Made by a program: the position numbers and the translations under genes
Shown here: one piece after another, positions 21,763 through 30,138 of the stretch
How positions within the stretch are numbered: the first letter of the stretch is position 1
How the letters are laid out: each line of letters begins with the position of its first letter
NCBI RefSeq assembly: GCF_005893125.1
Contig: NZ_VCJS01000145.1
Coordinates: 1-33,020 of the forward strand
DNA length: 33,020 bases
Direction of reading: 5' to 3'
Source of the DNA: Nonomuraea basaltis
GTDB lineage: Bacteria; Actinomycetota; Actinomycetes; Streptosporangiales; Streptosporangiaceae
The notes under the pieces: generated by a model
The model's database searches: none
Seen by the model: only the letters and a program-made list of their open reading frames with translations
What the model was told of the DNA's origin: nothing

Positions 21763-23915
21763 GCTCGGAGTCCCTTAGTCGATTCGACCACATCGGCCAG
21801 CTTACGGCGCAGCGCCTCGTAGAACATGCTCAGCGGGAACTCGTCCGGCAGCACCGCGTCCACCTTGGCCTTCTGCTCCTCCGGCAGCGCCTGGATGCCC
21901 TTCGCCCAGGTGGAGGCCGGGTGCGGCGCCACGTACGAGCTCACCAGCTCGTACGCCGCCAGCCAGTGCGCCAGCTTCGATCTGTCGATGCTGTCCCGGT
22001 ACAGCTTCTCCACCTCGCCCCGCAGATCCGCCACCGCGTCCGCGACCCGCTCCCAGTCGATCGAGAGCCGGTTGTCCGTCCACCGCACGACGTCATTGCG
22101 GTGCAGGTACGCGAAGAGCAGCTGCCCGCCGAGCCCGTCGTAGTTCCGCACCCGGTCCCCGCTGATCGGGAACCTGAACAGCCGGTCGAACAGGATCGCG
22201 TCCTGCACGTACCTGGCGTGCGGCACCCCCTGCCGCTCCAGCTCCACGGCCTCCCCGAACGCGGTCAGGTCGCAGCGCAGCTCCTCCAGCGAGTACAGCC
22301 AGTACGGCATCCGCTGCTTGATCATGAACGGGTCGAACGGCAGGTCGCCGTGGCTGTGCGTGCGGTCGTGGATCAGGTCCCACAGCACGAACGTGTCCTG
22401 CGCGAGCTGCTGCGACGCCAGCAAACGAGCTGCGTCCGGCGGCAGGCCGAGCCTGAGGGTCCCGGCGGCCGCCTCCGACACCCGCCTGAACCTGGCGGCC
22501 TCGCGGTCGGCGAAGATCCCGCCCCAGGTGAAGCGGCCGGGCGCCTGGCGCACCGCGACCGTCTCGGGGAACAGCACGGCCGAGTGCGTGTCGTAGCCGG
22601 AGGTGAAGTCCTCGAACGCGATCGGCACGAACATCGGGTTGTCGTACCCGTTCGCCTCCAGCCTGGCCAGCCAGTCCGGCCAGATCGTACGGATCCAGAC
22701 GGCCTCGAGGTTGCGGTTCGGGTTGCCGTTCTGGGTGTACATGGGGAACACCACGACGTGCTCCAGACCGTCCACGCGCTGGGTGTCGGGGTGGAAGAGG
22801 TCGAGCGAGTCGAGGAAGTCCGGTACGCCGAGCCCCTGGCCGGCCCAGGTGGCGAGGTCGCGCTGGACCGCCTGGAGGTACGCGGCGTCATGAGGGAAAT
22901 GGGGCGAGAATTCGCTCACGTGCTCGGCGATCCGGCCCACCAGCGCCTTCGCCCGCTCCTTCCCCTCCTCCGGCACCGAGCCGTCCTTGACCTGGAGCGG
23001 CCTGAGCTCCTCGACGGCCGCCTTGAGCCGGGCGAACACGGCGGCCTTGGCCTCGTCGCGCGCCCCGGCGGCACCGTCGCCGGACGGGACGCGGGCGGCC
23101 CAGGTGACCACGTTCCCCCAGAGCCCGCGGTGGTCGTAGTCGTCGATGGAGTCGTCGCCGAACAGGTCGGAGTCGGCGAACACGACGACGCGGCCCCGGC
23201 CGTACCGGACGGCGACCGCCAGCGGCGCGCCCGCCGGATCGGCGGTGGCCGACGTCGCGAACAGGACCTTGGCCTCGGACACCTCGGCGGCGGCAGCTCC
23301 GGAGGCAGGCTCGCCGGTGCCGTCCGCCGCGGAGGCGGGCGCAAGGGTGCCGGCCGCTCCCGAGGCGGATGTGAGGGTGAGGACGCCGGTGCGGTAGAAG
23401 CAGGCGGTCCTGACGCCCGCGAGCAGCCCGTCCGTCGTGGCCCGCTCGGCGAGCACCCAGGTGGCCACGTCCCGGTGCGCGCGCCTCGGGTCGCGCACGG
23501 TGGTGTGCTCGACGCCGACCCCGAACCGCCCGAGCAGCTCGCGCAGGTTGTTGCCGTACTTGTCCTGCTCCTCCTCGGCCAGCACCACGAGACCACCGCC
23601 GCCGGCCACATACGCCTGGACGGCGTCCAGCTCGGCGGCGGAGAAGACCGGGCTGCCGTGCCCGGTGGTCCGCTCCCACCGCTCCCCCGACGGGTGCGCG
23701 ATCACCAGGACGTCCTGTTCGGCCAGCACCTCGGCGTCGAGCGCGCCCGACGTGTGGGCGGTCACCGCGTGCCCCAGGTGCCGCAGCAGCCCGGCCGCAC
23801 GCGCGTAGCTGTTGTCGTCGGGGTGCGCGGGGTTGATGGCCTCGGCCACCTCGCGGCGGACGGTCCACGACTCGCTGTGGGCCTCGTCGAATAGCACCCG
23901 AGGGAACGCTTGCAT
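21759..23915 (-). CDS. DUF6421 protein with N-terminal amidotransferase-like domain
   Basis: A 718-residue cytosolic protein. Residues about 295-718 match what I recall as the actinobacterial DUF6421 family, with VVFPMYTQNGNPNRNLEAVW, SAVLFPETVAVR, HDRTHSHGDLPFDPFM (516-531), NYDGLGGQLLFAYLH and DEFPLSMFYEAL. HDRTHSHGD looks like a metal site. Residues 1-280 are an extra module (VLFDEAHSESWTVR, VLVIAHPS, AVQAYVAGGGGLVVLAEEE, VVVFADSDLFGDD) resembling glutamine-amidotransferase-like/DUF4350 folds without an obvious nucleophilic Cys. A Gly/Ala-rich insertion occupies about 182-215. Many homologues lack the N-terminal module, as I remember them at about 470 residues. AGGAG site and ATG at 23915. 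First gene of the trio with SDR and aldolase. Function unknown. Confidence 0.85.
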   Translation of the reverse strand: MQAFPRVLFDEAHSESWTVRREVAEAINPAHPDDNSYARAAGLLRHLGHAVTAHTSGALDAEVLAEQDVLVIAHPSGERWERTTGHGSPVFSAAELDAVQAYVAGGGGLVVLAEEEQDKYGNNLRELLGRFGVGVEHTTVRDPRRAHRDVATWVLAERATTDGLLAGVRTACFYRTGVLTLTSASGAAGTLAPASAADGTGEPASGAAAAEVSEAKVLFATSATADPAGAPLAVAVRYGRGRVVVFADSDLFGDDSIDDYDHRGLWGNVVTWAARVPSGDGAAGARDEAKAAVFARLKAAVEELRPLQVKDGSVPEEGKERAKALVGRIAEHVSEFSPHFPHDAAYLQAVQRDLATWAGQGLGVPDFLDSLDLFHPDTQRVDGLEHVVVFPMYTQNGNPNRNLEAVWIRTIWPDWLARLEANGYDNPMFVPIAFEDFTSGYDTHSAVLFPETVAVRQAPGRFTWGGIFADREAARFRRVSEAAAGTLRLGLPPDAARLLASQQLAQDTFVLWDLIHDRTHSHGDLPFDPFMIKQRMPYWLYSLEELRCDLTAFGEAVELERQGVPHARYVQDAILFDRLFRFPISGDRVRNYDGLGGQLLFAYLHRNDVVRWTDNRLSIDWERVADAVADLRGEVEKLYRDSIDRSKLAHWLAAYELVSSYVAPHPASTWAKGIQALPEEQKAKVDAVLPDEFPLSMFYEALRRKLADVVESTKGLRA

Positions 23916-23950
23916 GAAATATCTCCTGTGTTTACCGCCTTATGCCGAAA

Positions 23951-23956
23951 AATATA
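23951..23956 (-). promoter_or_regulatory. -10 box for the DUF6421-SDR-aldolase operon
   Basis: TATATT on the minus strand (23951-23956) lies in the only AT-rich stretch of this area. It would give a leader of roughly 30 bases carrying the ribosome site AGGAG. No clear -35 partner at 16-18 bases is present, which may point to an activated promoter. Confidence 0.4.
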
Positions 23957-24004
23957 CACACAGATACGGCCTGCATCACCAAAGCCTCCCGCAATGTGAG
24001 ACGG

Positions 24005-24661
24005 TCAGGCGGCTCCGGGCCGTACGACGCCGGTCTCGTACGCGAACACCACGGCCTGTGCCCGGTCGCGCAGGGACAGCTTCATCAGCACCCGCGCCAC
24101 GTGCGTCTTGACCGTCGCCTCCCCCACGTACAGCTCCCGGGCGATCTCCGCGTTGGTGAGGCCGCGCGCGAGCAGCCGCAGCACCTCCAGCTCGCGCGGC
24201 GTCAGCTCGGTCAGCATCGGCGACGGCATCGGGTCGGCCCGGCCGGCGAACGTGGCGATCACCCGGCTGGTCACGGCCGGGTCGAGCAGCGCGTCGCCGG
24301 AGTGCACCACCCGGATCGCCTCCAGCAACTGCTCCGGCGGCGACACCTTCAGCAGGAAGCCGCTGGTGCCGGCGCGCAGCGCGGCGTAGAGGTTCTCGTC
24401 GGTGTCGAACGTGGTCAGCGTGATGACCTTCGGCGGAGACGGGGTGTCGAGCAGCTCCTTCGCCGCCGACAGCCCGTCGAGCCTGGGCATCGAGATGTCC
24501 ATGAGGACGATGTCCGGCCGCGTGCGCCTGGCCACGGCGATGGCCTCGCGCCCGTCGGCGGCCTCGCCGACGACTTCCATGCCGGGGTCGCTATCGACGA
24601 CCATGCGTAACCCGGCCCTGACCATCGCTTGGTCGTCGGCGATGACTATACGAATGCCCAC
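24005..24661 (-). CDS. NarL/LuxR-type response regulator (orphan)
   Basis: A 218-residue two-domain regulator. The receiver (1-120) has acidic Asp9/Asp10, phospho-acceptor Asp55 (IVLMDISMP), Thr84 (TLTTFD) and Lys105 (GFLLKVSPP). The LuxR helix-turn-helix is about 150-210 (LTPRELEVLRLLARGLTNAEIARELYVGEATVKTHVARVLMKL). It is normally paired with a DesK-type kinase, but no kinase gene adjoins it: upstream lies a Ser/Thr kinase and downstream DUF6421. GTG at 24661 fits the family N-terminus GIRIVIADDQ. It has no ribosome site and may be leaderless. The frame is open upstream to 24718 but that stretch is atypical. Confidence 0.93.
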   Translation of the reverse strand: MGIRIVIADDQAMVRAGLRMVVDSDPGMEVVGEAADGREAIAVARRTRPDIVLMDISMPRLDGLSAAKELLDTPSPPKVITLTTFDTDENLYAALRAGTSGFLLKVSPPEQLLEAIRVVHSGDALLDPAVTSRVIATFAGRADPMPSPMLTELTPRELEVLRLLARGLTNAEIARELYVGEATVKTHVARVLMKLSLRDRAQAVVFAYETGVVRPGAA

Positions 24662-24730
24662 ACGCGGAGGGTAGACGCCGGGCGCCCACCTTGAACACCC
24701 AGGCCAAGCCGTACACAAGTGAGCTACAAG

Positions 24731-26404
24731 TCAGGACACGTGGACGCTCTGCCTGATGCGGGTCTGGGTGGCGTCGTCGCAGGTGGACTTGGCGCAGAAG
24801 TACATCACGAGCATGGTCTTGGGCCGGCGGTCGATGACGTAGCTGACGAAGCCCAGCCTGGTGCCGGTCGCGGGGTCGCGCAGGGACCCGTCGAAGCGGG
24901 TGGCGGGGCTGTTGCCGGCCTGGTCCTGCGCAGGCTTGCCGAGATCGACCTCGCCGGGCAGCAGGGTGTCCATCTTGGCCTTCATCTGCTCGGAGTCGCC
25001 GCCGGCGTCGAGGGTGTCGGAGGTCTGCACGTAGACGCCCGAGGCGGTGTCGGGGTCGTCTGCGACGATCTGGGAGATCCGCGACCAGTCGGCGCCGGGA
25101 CCGGCCACGAACAGGGCCTCGAACTCGGTGGCGTGCGGCGAGGCCACCGCGAACAGGTCGCGGTGCGTGCGTACCGTCCAGTCGCCCGGGTACTCGAACG
25201 CGATCGGAGCGGCGGTGCTGGCCTGGTAGCGGGTCCAGGCGTCGCCGCGGTGGTTCATGATGATCAGCGCGACCAGCGCGAGCGCGGCGACGGCGGCGAC
25301 CAGCGTGGCGGCGACGATCGGGACGCGGCCGGGGCGCTTCTTCTGTCCGGTGGGATGCGTGGGCGGCGCGGGCGCGCCGAACGCCGGGGACTGCGCGAAC
25401 GGGGCGCCGAGCGGCGGCCCGGAGTGCGGCCCGGAGTGCGGCCCGGAGGAGCTCCCCGAGTGCAGCACGGACTGCGGCCCGGAGTTCGGCACGGGGTGCG
25501 GCCCGGAGTGCGGGCTGGTGCCGGGACGGGGGATCAGGGACGCCCCTCCGACGGCATCGGACTGGTGCCCGCCGATCGCGTCGCGCAGCGCGGAGACGAA
25601 CTCGGTGCAGGTCGCGTAGCGCTGCTCGGGCGACTTGGCCAGGCCGCGCATCATCACGGCGTCGATCGCCGGCGGCAGCTCGGGTCTGACCTGCGACAGC
25701 GGCGGCGGCTGCTCGGCCAGGTGCGCCCACAGCAGCGCGATGTCGTTCTCGCGCTGGAACGGCAGCCGCGCCGCCAGGGCCTCGTAGACGACGCAGGCCA
25801 GCGCGTACTGGTCGCACCGGCCGTCGATGTGCTCCTTGTTGATCTGCTCGGGCGACATGTAGCGGGGAGTGCCGATGAACTGGTCGGTCTGGGTCAGCCC
25901 GGAGATCGACGAGCGGTGCTTGGTGATGCCGAAGTCGGTCAGGTAGACGTGGTCGCCGGCGAGCAGGATGTTGGCCGGCTTGACGTCGCGGTGGATCAGG
26001 TCGTGCGCGTGGGCGGCGTCCAGCGCGGCGGCCGTTTGGGCGAAGATCTGGTTGGCCTGGCCGATCGGCAGCGGCCCCCGGTCGTAGATGAGCCTGCGCA
26101 GGTCGAGGCCGTCGACGTAGCGCATGGCGATGTAGAGGACGCCGTCGGCGTCGGCGTTGGCCTCGTAGATCGGGATGATGTTGGGGTGCTCGATGCTGGC
26201 GACCGTCCTGGACTCCAGGATGAACCGCTGCCTGAACCGGTCGTCGACGCTGAGCACCGGGTTGAGGATCTTCAGCGCCACGCGGCGGCTCAGCCTGGGG
26301 TCGAGCGCCAGGTAGACGACGGCCATGCCGCCCTTGCCGACGATGTCCTCGATGTAGTACCCGGCCACCTCCTGGCCGATGAGCGATCTTTCGTTCAATT
26401 GCAT
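24731..26404 (-). CDS. Transmembrane Ser/Thr protein kinase
   Basis: A 557-residue Hanks-type (PknB-like) kinase. The catalytic domain (about 16-275) shows GKGGMAVVY, Lys45 (VALKIL), HRDVKPAN (Asp140), DFGITK (Asp157) and an activation loop with Thr171/Thr173 before GTPRYMSPEQ. A juxtamembrane linker rich in GPHSGPHSGP repeats (298-335) precedes one membrane helix (about 362-383). The extracellular domain (384-557) ends with FCAKSTCDD and lacks PASTA repeats; it somewhat resembles lipoprotein/LpqN-like sensor folds. Although an open frame continues upstream, the ATG at 26404 starts at the kinase domain and overlaps the stop of the pseudo-trypsin gene (TGATG). It is therefore coupled to that protein, a plausible partner or substrate. 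Confidence 0.93.
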   Translation of the reverse strand: MQLNERSLIGQEVAGYYIEDIVGKGGMAVVYLALDPRLSRRVALKILNPVLSVDDRFRQRFILESRTVASIEHPNIIPIYEANADADGVLYIAMRYVDGLDLRRLIYDRGPLPIGQANQIFAQTAAALDAAHAHDLIHRDVKPANILLAGDHVYLTDFGITKHRSSISGLTQTDQFIGTPRYMSPEQINKEHIDGRCDQYALACVVYEALAARLPFQRENDIALLWAHLAEQPPPLSQVRPELPPAIDAVMMRGLAKSPEQRYATCTEFVSALRDAIGGHQSDAVGGASLIPRPGTSPHSGPHPVPNSGPQSVLHSGSSSGPHSGPHSGPPLGAPFAQSPAFGAPAPPTHPTGQKKRPGRVPIVAATLVAAVAALALVALIIMNHRGDAWTRYQASTAAPIAFEYPGDWTVRTHRDLFAVASPHATEFEALFVAGPGADWSRISQIVADDPDTASGVYVQTSDTLDAGGDSEQMKAKMDTLLPGEVDLGKPAQDQAGNSPATRFDGSLRDPATGTRLGFVSYVIDRRPKTMLVMYFCAKSTCDDATQTRIRQSVHVS

Positions 26405-27879
26405 CACGTCTCGTTGGGGTGGCCGCAGTAGCCGCAGAACCGATGCGCGGGTCCGAGTCTCATGCCGCACGAGGTGCAGTATTTGATCGCCGGATCCTGC
26501 GCCGTCATCACCTGCTGCTGCTGCTGCGGGACCACTGGGAACGACTGGGACCGCCGCACGACCACGGTCTGGTTGGCACCGTCGTCGAGCGGTGGACCGG
26601 CCGCCAGCGGCTGTGGCAGTTCTCTCGGTTTTTCCGGAGTGCGGCGGCGCCACAGCAGATACGCCCCACCCCCGGCGGCTATGAAAAGTATCGCCGCCGC
26701 CACGATGAAGGGCCACAGCGGCGTGGACGCGGCCGGCGCAGTCGCCGCCTGCTTGGTGCCCTGGTCCTCCGGGCCGCCCCGCTTGGCCAGCGAGGTCTTC
26801 AGCAGCGCCGCGGCCACCACGTTGCCCGGATAGAGCTCGAGCACGCGCTGGAAGCCCGGCGCGGCCTCGGTGTAGTACTTGGTGTGGTAGCGGGTCAGCG
26901 CCGCCTCGAACGCCGTGTCGATCACACCCCTGCGCGGCACCACCTTGGCCTGGGACAGGATGCCGGTGATCTCCCTGACCCCGATCATCTTGCCTTCCTT
27001 GCCGCCGCCGACGAGCAGGCCGATGACGTGGCCCTCCTTGTCGCCGATCACCGGCGCGCCCACCAGGCCCTTGTCGGCCAGCCCGCCCAGCTTGGCCGGC
27101 TCGTCCACCTTCTTCTGCGGGTCGGCGAACGGCCTGCCGGTCTCTCCGGCGCCGCCGCCCTTGCTCAGGTGAGCGATCTCGACCGTGTGCTGCACGTTCG
27201 GGCCCGGCCTGCCGAGGAGGCCCGCGATGCCGACGGGCGCGCCCTCCTGGTCGGGCACCTTGTCGGCGAGCGGCGCGGTCGGCATGCCGACGCTGCCCGA
27301 GACCGGCGTCAGCGGCACCAGCACGGCGGGGCTGTCGGGCGTCGGGCCCGCCTTGATGCACTTGACCTTGAAGCCGTCGGGGCTGGCCGGGGACACGTTG
27401 GGGAAGGCCGTGATGTCGGTGGTGACGCTGACGATGCAGGTGGCGGTGTCGCTCTTGGGCGGGTAGCACTTCTTCAGGTGGCGGTCGAGCTGCTTGTCGG
27501 AGAGCTCGTGCTTCTCGTAGTCGGCGGGGATCTTCACCTTGAAGTGCTCGGCGAAGATCTTGTTCGCCGCGTAGACGGCGACGTCGTTGGGGTTCACCGC
27601 CAGGCGCCGGAGCGCGACGATCGTCCCGTCGGGGTTGACGACGGTCCCGGTTCCCGACCCGAACGGGATGTCGTAGGACCGCTCCACATGTTTGAGCTCG
27701 CCGAGGTGATCGAGCAGGGTGATCTCCACATGGGACACGGCCTCCACGCGCACCACGGCCGGAGTCACCAGGTCGGTGATCCCGCTCGGGTGCTCGTGGG
27801 CCGCGACCGGCATCGCGAGCAGCGCCAGTGCCGCCGCGACGCCGCCGGCCAGAGCTGTGAGGCGTGTGAGGCGTGCCAT
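26404..27879 (-). CDS. Inactive trypsin-like membrane protein with C-terminal zinc ribbon
   Basis: A 491-residue protein with signal peptide (1-27, ending VAA), an extracellular domain of trypsin/HtrA-like pattern (about 33-315), a TPR-like helical pair (330-365), one membrane helix (about 388-409) and a cytosolic tail. The tail has QQQQQ (452-456) and a zinc ribbon, CTSC...CGYC (Cys468, 471, 482, 485). The trypsin core keeps GSGTGTVVNPDGTIVAL, but the residue normally His (NxHV) reads ALRRLAV. The GNSGGP loop reads KGLVGAPV, so catalytic His and Ser are both absent. It is likely a ligand-binding pseudoprotease signalling inward. ATG at 27879 has a GGAGCGGAGA site. The stop overlaps the kinase start, so kinase and pseudoprotease are an operon. 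Confidence 0.85.
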   Translation of the reverse strand: MARLTRLTALAGGVAAALALLAMPVAAHEHPSGITDLVTPAVVRVEAVSHVEITLLDHLGELKHVERSYDIPFGSGTGTVVNPDGTIVALRRLAVNPNDVAVYAANKIFAEHFKVKIPADYEKHELSDKQLDRHLKKCYPPKSDTATCIVSVTTDITAFPNVSPASPDGFKVKCIKAGPTPDSPAVLVPLTPVSGSVGMPTAPLADKVPDQEGAPVGIAGLLGRPGPNVQHTVEIAHLSKGGGAGETGRPFADPQKKVDEPAKLGGLADKGLVGAPVIGDKEGHVIGLLVGGGKEGKMIGVREITGILSQAKVVPRRGVIDTAFEAALTRYHTKYYTEAAPGFQRVLELYPGNVVAAALLKTSLAKRGGPEDQGTKQAATAPAASTPLWPFIVAAAILFIAAGGGAYLLWRRRTPEKPRELPQPLAAGPPLDDGANQTVVVRRSQSFPVVPQQQQQVMTAQDPAIKYCTSCGMRLGPAHRFCGYCGHPNET

Positions 27880-27947
27880 TCTCCGCTCCAAAATGCAGGT
27901 ATAGGACCAGGGTCCCAATCAGGTGTCGTAAGTCAATAGACCGCCGC

Positions 27948-27965
27948 GTAGACAAGCGCTTGCTA
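27948..27965. promoter_or_regulatory. TetR-type palindrome upstream of the hydantoinase genes
   Basis: CAAGCGCTTG (27953-27962) is a perfect 10-bp palindrome that extends imperfectly to TAGACAAGCGCTTGCTA. It ends 22 bases before the hyuA-type start. CAAG-N2-CTTG cores are typical of TetR-family operators in actinobacteria (for example the KstR2 type). No TetR gene is in the window. Confidence 0.45.
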
Positions 27966-27984
27966 GGGGACGTAACGTACCCGA

Positions 27985-30138
27985 ATGGGCTACGTGATCG
28001 GCGTCGATGTCGGCGGCACCTTCACCGACGTGGTCCTTCGCGGCACGTCGGGAGCGATTTCCGTGGCCAAGTGTTTGAGCACCCACTATGACCCCATCGC
28101 GGGAATCGTCGCCGGCGTTACGCGCGCGCTGGGCGACCGGGACCCCGCCCAGATCACGCGGGTGGTGCACGCCACCACGCTGGCCACCAACGCGGTGCTC
28201 GAACGCAAGGGCGTCCGGGTCGCCTATGTCACGACTCAGGGCTTCCGCGCGGCCATCCCGCTCGGCCGCTACGCCCGCGTCGAGGAGGATCGGTACGACC
28301 TCCGCTTCTCACCGCCCCCTCCCCCGGTCGCCGCGGGCGACTGCTTCGAGGTGGTGGAGCGGATCTCGGCGCGCGGCGACGTCCTGACGCCGATCGATGC
28401 CGATTCGGTACGGCGCGCCGCCGCGGAGATCGCGCGGCGCGGCATCGAGTCGGCGGCTGTGTGCCTGCTGCACGCGTACGCCAATCCGGCCCATGAACGG
28501 CAGGTGGCCGCGATCCTCCGAGAGTCGGTCCCGAACGTGGTGACCTCGTCGGAGGTATGGCCGGAGATTCGCGAATACGAGCGCGCCACCACCACCATCA
28601 TGTCCGCATATATCGGCCCATTGATGGCCTCTTACCTTTCGCGGCTGCGCGAGCGGCTGGCCGCCATCGGCATCCACGCGCCCATCCACGTCATGGAGTC
28701 GAGCGGCGGCGTGATCTCCGCCGAGCTGGCCGCCAGGCGGGCGGTGGCCACCATCGAGTCGGGTCCGGCGGCGGGCGTGCTGGCGGCGGCCGGGACCGGG
28801 TTCGCGGACGTGATCTCGTTCGACATGGGCGGCACCACCGCCAAGGCGTGCGTGGTGCGCGGCGGGCGGCCGGAGATCACCCACGAGTTCCACGTGGGCG
28901 GCAAGGGCAGCTTCGGCGGGCGGCGCGCGGGCACCGGCGTACCCATCAAAACCCCGGCCATCGACCTGGCGGAGGTGGGTGCGGGCGGCGGCAGCATCGC
29001 CTGGCTCGACGCGGCGGGTGCGCTGCGCGTGGGCCCGCACTCGGCCGGCTCCTCCCCCGGGCCCGCCTGCTACGGCCTGGGCGGTTCTGAACCCACGGTC
29101 ACGGACGCGAACCTGGTGCTCGGCTACCTCTCCTCGGCCTCGATCCCGCTGTCGCCGCCGCTGGCGGACAAGGCCCTCGACCGGCTCGCCGGGCCGCTGG
29201 GGGTGTCGCGGGAGGAGTCGGCCTTTGCCGTCCATGAGATCGTCAACGCCTCGATGGCGTCGGCGGTGCACGTGGTGACGGTGCAGCGCGGGATCGACCC
29301 GCGCGGCTTCGCCCTGGTCGCCTTCGGCGGCGCCGGGCCCATGCACGCGGCCAGGGTGGCGGAGCGGTTCGGGATCTCGACGGTGGTGGTGCCGGCGCAC
29401 TGCGGGGTGGCGTCGGCGGCGGGCCTGCTGGCGGGCGACCTCTCCACCGACCGGGTCCTGTCCCGCCTCGACGCGGGCGACCCCGAACAGATCTTCGCCG
29501 AACTGGCCGAGGAGGCGGCGACCGACCTGGGCATCTCGCTCACGGACCCGGGGGTGCGGGTGCTGCGCTCGGTGGACGTCCGCTTCAAGGGCCAATCCCA
29601 CGACCTGACCGTCGACTGGTCGCCGTCGCGCGAGACCCTCGCGACGCGCTTCTTCGACAGATACCGGCAGGTGTACGGCATCGCCCAGCAGGGCGACATC
29701 GAACTGGTCAGCTACCGCATCCGCCTGACCACCCCCGCCGACCGGCCGCAAGCGCCCACTGGCCGGAACGCCCACGTCGAAGAGCCGCCCCCGCCTGGTG
29801 CCCAGCCCACCGAAGATCACCCCACCGCCCACCCGCGCCTCACGGCCGACCCGCACCTACCCGGCGCCGGTGCGGCGCGGCGCGGCGCGGCCGAGCCCGG
29901 CGCGACGCGTGCGGAGGCCGGCGAGCAGAAGCCAGCACCCACCTCCAGGCGGGCGTACTTCCCGGAACTGGACGGGTATGCCGACGTCCCCGTGCACACC
30001 AGGAACACCATGGACCAAACCCTCCAGGGCCCGGCCATCATCGAAGACGCCGAGTCCACGATCGTCGTCCCGCCCTCATGGACCGCCACGCTCACCGAGA
30101 CCCGCGCCGTGCACCTGACCCGCAGGAGCCACCCGTGA
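27985..30138 (+). CDS. Hydantoinase/oxoprolinase subunit A (HyuA-like)
   Basis: A 717-residue ATPase subunit of the hydantoinase/5-oxoprolinase/acetone-acetophenone carboxylase superfamily. It has the N-terminal Hydant_A_N fold (VIGVDVGGTFTDVV, then HATTLATNAVLERKG) and the sugar-kinase-like nucleotide fold (DMGGTTAK near 280). Further conserved segments are GAGGGSIAWLD, GPACYG and FGGAGPMHA. It phosphorylates or activates a cyclic amide or similar substrate for its B partner. Unusually, residues about 586-656 are a Pro/Ala/Arg-rich low-complexity linker before the final C-terminal domain. Its DNA holds four tandem GCGGC units (29872-29891). The start has no strong ribosome site. It overlaps the B-subunit start as GTGA. 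Substrate cannot be told from sequence. Confidence 0.92.
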   Translation: MGYVIGVDVGGTFTDVVLRGTSGAISVAKCLSTHYDPIAGIVAGVTRALGDRDPAQITRVVHATTLATNAVLERKGVRVAYVTTQGFRAAIPLGRYARVEEDRYDLRFSPPPPPVAAGDCFEVVERISARGDVLTPIDADSVRRAAAEIARRGIESAAVCLLHAYANPAHERQVAAILRESVPNVVTSSEVWPEIREYERATTTIMSAYIGPLMASYLSRLRERLAAIGIHAPIHVMESSGGVISAELAARRAVATIESGPAAGVLAAAGTGFADVISFDMGGTTAKACVVRGGRPEITHEFHVGGKGSFGGRRAGTGVPIKTPAIDLAEVGAGGGSIAWLDAAGALRVGPHSAGSSPGPACYGLGGSEPTVTDANLVLGYLSSASIPLSPPLADKALDRLAGPLGVSREESAFAVHEIVNASMASAVHVVTVQRGIDPRGFALVAFGGAGPMHAARVAERFGISTVVVPAHCGVASAAGLLAGDLSTDRVLSRLDAGDPEQIFAELAEEAATDLGISLTDPGVRVLRSVDVRFKGQSHDLTVDWSPSRETLATRFFDRYRQVYGIAQQGDIELVSYRIRLTTPADRPQAPTGRNAHVEEPPPPGAQPTEDHPTAHPRLTADPHLPGAGAARRGAAEPGATRAEAGEQKPAPTSRRAYFPELDGYADVPVHTRNTMDQTLQGPAIIEDAESTIVVPPSWTATLTETRAVHLTRRSHP
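29872..29891 (+). repeat. Tandem GCGGC x4 inside the HyuA-like gene
   Basis: Four perfect GCGGC pentamers lie in the linker-coding part of the gene. Since five is not a multiple of three, gain or loss of one unit would shift the frame and remove the C-terminal domain and coupling to the B subunit. The frame is intact here. Confidence 0.8.

Noticed and set aside
21921..23894. Plus-strand open frame of 657 codons within DUF6421
   Set aside because: Antisense shadow without recognisable domain; the minus-strand protein has strong family motifs.
24731..27955. A single 1074-residue protein ending in the Ser/Thr kinase
   Set aside because: The upstream half is the out-of-frame shadow of the pseudo-trypsin gene. 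The kinase domain begins right after the ATG at 26404, which overlaps that gene's stop.
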